From positions 1 through 6,428 of the forward strand of contig CANQUO010000123.1 of NCBI GenBank assembly GCA_947627085.1: 6,428 bases of DNA, in the 5' to 3' direction. The translations under genes and the position numbers were made by a program. The stretch comes from an uncultured Oscillospiraceae bacterium (GTDB taxonomy: Bacteria > Bacillota > Clostridia > Oscillospirales > Oscillospiraceae). Position 1 is the stretch's first letter, and the number at the start of each line of letters is the position of its first letter. This document shows, piece by piece, positions 5,332 to 6,428 of the stretch. A model generated the notes under the pieces. That model did not search any database and was not told the DNA's origin. It saw only the letters and a program-made list of their open reading frames with translations.

Positions 5332-5336
5332 GGAGG
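5332..5336 (+). promoter_or_regulatory. Ribosome binding site deciding the spoIIR start
   Basis: GGAGG with five bases to ATG 5342. An upstream in-frame ATG at 5294 lies inside the terminator stem and upstream of the predicted transcription start, so it is not used. Confidence 0.85.
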
Positions 5337-5341
5337 CTTTT

Positions 5342-5947
5342 ATGAAATTTAAGATTTGGGAATGGGCCCTTATCGCGGTGCTCATCGTAACTTTTATAGG
5401 CGGACTTGATATAAACCGCAGCTCAAAAGCCCTGTCGGACAAGCTTATCAGGCTCCACGTGGTAGCAAATTCCGACACGGACGCGGACCAGAGCCTGAAG
5501 CTCCGCGTCCGGGACGCGGTGCTCGATAAGCTGAGGCCTGCCCTTGAGGGGGCTCGGGACCGGGAGAGCGCCCAGGAAATAATCGGCGGGAGGCTCGCGG
5601 AGATCGAGGGCGCGGCGAGAGGGGTGATTTCGGAAAGCGGGAAGGAGTACGGCGTTAAGGCTACGCTGTGTAAGGAGAGCTTTCCCACCACCGAGTATGA
5701 CAACTTCGCCCTGCCCGCCGGGGAGTACCTGTCGCTCAGGGTCACCATCGGCGAGGGCGCCGGGCACAACTGGTGGTGCGTTGTGTTCCCGCCCATCTGC
5801 GACGCCGGGGTCATAGACGGCCAGACCAGCGCCGCCATCGGCCTTACGGACAGCGAGGTGGGGCTCATCACCGGAAAAAATGAGGGGTACGTTGTGAGAT
5901 TCAGGATAATGGAGCTGTGGGGAAAGCTTACGGAGCTTTTCAGATAA
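5342..5947 (+). CDS. spoIIR: Stage II sporulation protein R
   Basis: A 201-residue secreted signalling protein. In Bacillus, SpoIIR is made in the forespore under sigma-F, exported to the intermembrane space and activates the membrane protease SpoIIGA in the mother cell, which cleaves pro-sigma-E; this couples the two gene programmes. The sequence shows an N-terminal hydrophobic export/anchor segment (WEWALIAVLIVTFIGGL, 6-22), the family block IRLHVVANSDTDADQSLKLR (36-55) continuing VRDAVLDKL, and the conserved GHNWWCVVFPPICD (141-154) with two cysteines. The C-terminus (VVRFRIMELWGKL) is also family-typical. The length agrees with clostridial members. It is a monocistronic unit with its own promoter and flanking terminators. 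It implies a spore-forming host or a recent descendant of one. Confidence 0.95.
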   Translation: MKFKIWEWALIAVLIVTFIGGLDINRSSKALSDKLIRLHVVANSDTDADQSLKLRVRDAVLDKLRPALEGARDRESAQEIIGGRLAEIEGAARGVISESGKEYGVKATLCKESFPTTEYDNFALPAGEYLSLRVTIGEGAGHNWWCVVFPPICDAGVIDGQTSAAIGLTDSEVGLITGKNEGYVVRFRIMELWGKLTELFR

Positions 5948-5960
5948 GGGAACGATTCCC
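5948..5960 (+). repeat. Short hairpin immediately after spoIIR
   Basis: GGGAA-CGA-TTCCC begins on the base after the stop codon: five perfect pairs and a 3-base loop. No T-run follows, so it is not a terminator by itself. It may help protect the mRNA end or may be chance. Confidence 0.35.
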
Positions 5961-5982
5961 TACTTTCACCGACGGAAATATC

Positions 5983-6022
5983 AAAAAAGTACCGGCCTAT
6001 TTCACCTGGTCGGTACTTTTTC
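5983..6022. terminator. Bidirectional terminator between spoIIR and the convergent sulfatase-family gene
   Basis: AAAAAGTACCGGCC (5984-5997) pairs with GGTCGGTACTTTTT (6008-6021) around a 10-base loop. It gives 14 pairs including one G-U in the plus-strand RNA, which becomes an A-C mismatch in the minus-strand RNA. T-runs occur on both strands, so it can end spoIIR and, about 25 bases beyond its stop, the leftward gene. Confidence 0.88.
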
Positions 6023-6046
6023 GTGTTTTTGGCAACTGCCTTTTTA

Positions 6047-6428
6047 TCAGTTGAATACCTTGGCGTAGTAGTCCTGGCTCACGATGAGTTTGGCGTTTTG
6101 AATCTTGCCGGAGACAAGGCGCTTGACGGAGTTGACGTAGGAGTCCTGATCGGCCAGCGTCACGCCGGGGGCGGGGGTGAAGGTCTTGGTGCTGGACTCA
6201 TATGTCCCGGCGGGGGTTATCCAGCTGTTACCCTTCATGGGCGTCGTGTCGGCGAAGATGACAAGGGGGATGGAGCTTGAATACTCGTTTGCCACGTAAT
6301 TCGTGGCGAAGATGTCCCGGCCGGAATAGAGGCGGGAGTCGTATTTTAATCCGAAGAGGTTTGCCACGGTGGGGACGATGTCGATGGAGGAACAGGGGGT
6401 GTCCACCACGATGGGCTCGGTGATACAG
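6047..6428 (-). CDS. LTA synthase/sulfatase-family protein, C-terminal part (5' end outside window)
   Basis: The last 126 residues of a leftward gene that enters from the right edge. The fragment opens CITEPIVVDTPCSSIDIVPT and continues VANLFG, then SGRDIFA (35-41 of the fragment). This is the end of the alkaline-phosphatase/sulfatase fold found in lipoteichoic acid synthases (LtaS) and related membrane phosphoglycerol transferases: the S-x-DI-PT-NL-G segment and the x-GRD-F block. The tail (VIFADTTPMKGNSWITPAGT, then SQDYYAKVFN) resembles clostridial LtaS-like proteins. These enzymes have N-terminal membrane helices and an extracellular catalytic domain; neither the helices nor the catalytic threonine is in the window. 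A GTG at 6409 is internal, not the start, since the frame stays open and homologous to the edge. Exact substrate is uncertain. Confidence 0.75.
   Translation of the reverse strand, partial: CITEPIVVDTPCSSIDIVPTVANLFGLKYDSRLYSGRDIFATNYVANEYSSSIPLVIFADTTPMKGNSWITPAGTYESSTKTFTPAPGVTLADQDSYVNSVKRLVSGKIQNAKLIVSQDYYAKVFN

Noticed and set aside
5281..5871. Long minus-strand open frame opposite spoIIR, Ser-rich
   Set aside because: It lies opposite a clear SpoIIR coding sequence and runs into the terminator; the composition is that of a codon-shadow frame.
6047..6409. Stand-alone 120-residue gene starting at GTG 6409
   Set aside because: The frame is open to the window edge and the upstream residues continue the sulfatase-family homology, so it is the C-terminal part of a longer gene.

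Overview
The window reads as chromosomal DNA from a GC-rich, spore-forming, anaerobic member of the Clostridia, plausibly Oscillospirales (inference). The grounds are: a spoIIR sporulation gene with a sigma-F-like promoter; the IscU-like scaffold plus GGGtGRT gene pair, which is typical of anaerobic Firmicutes; the non-mevalonate isoprenoid gene ispE; and GC-rich coding sequence with strong AGGAGG-type ribosome binding sites and AT-rich intergenic promoters. I see no RNA gene, CRISPR array, insertion sequence or phage gene.

Left third, minus strand. Two operons are read leftwards. The distal one (window edge to about 1148) has a consensus sigma-A promoter with an extended -10. It drives a 230-residue NifU/IscU-like scaffold protein and, 16 bases further on, a GGGtGRT-family gene cut by the window edge. 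The proximal one (1218-2659) encodes a small PadR repressor and, one base later, a fusion of an N-terminal HAAS/DUF1700-like helical domain to a DUF4097 beta-helix built from about 20-residue repeats carrying Ser-Gly-Asp. Its promoter contains a perfect 7-7-7 inverted repeat between -35 and -10, the expected place for PadR autorepression.

Middle, plus strand. From a divergent promoter in the 149-base gap at 2608-2756 runs a tightly overlapping three-gene operon: an Lrp/AsnC regulator, a class I/II PLP aminotransferase (4-base ATGA overlap) and ispE (TGATG, 1-base overlap). The regulator probably senses an amino acid and controls the aminotransferase. Inclusion of ispE suggests simple co-transcription rather than a shared pathway.

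Right third. A 15-bp-stem terminator ends the ispE operon. The -10 element of a sigma-F/sigma-G-type promoter lies inside the left arm of that terminator, and the promoter points at spoIIR. Transcripts starting there would lack the left arm and escape termination, whereas vegetative readthrough from ispE would be stopped. spoIIR is followed by a second hairpin that serves it and the convergent, partial LTA-synthase/sulfatase-family gene at the right edge.

The least understood content is the IscU-like/GGGtGRT pair and the PadR/HAAS-DUF4097 pair. The most notable regulatory structure is the promoter-in-terminator upstream of spoIIR. No gap exceeds 160 bases.
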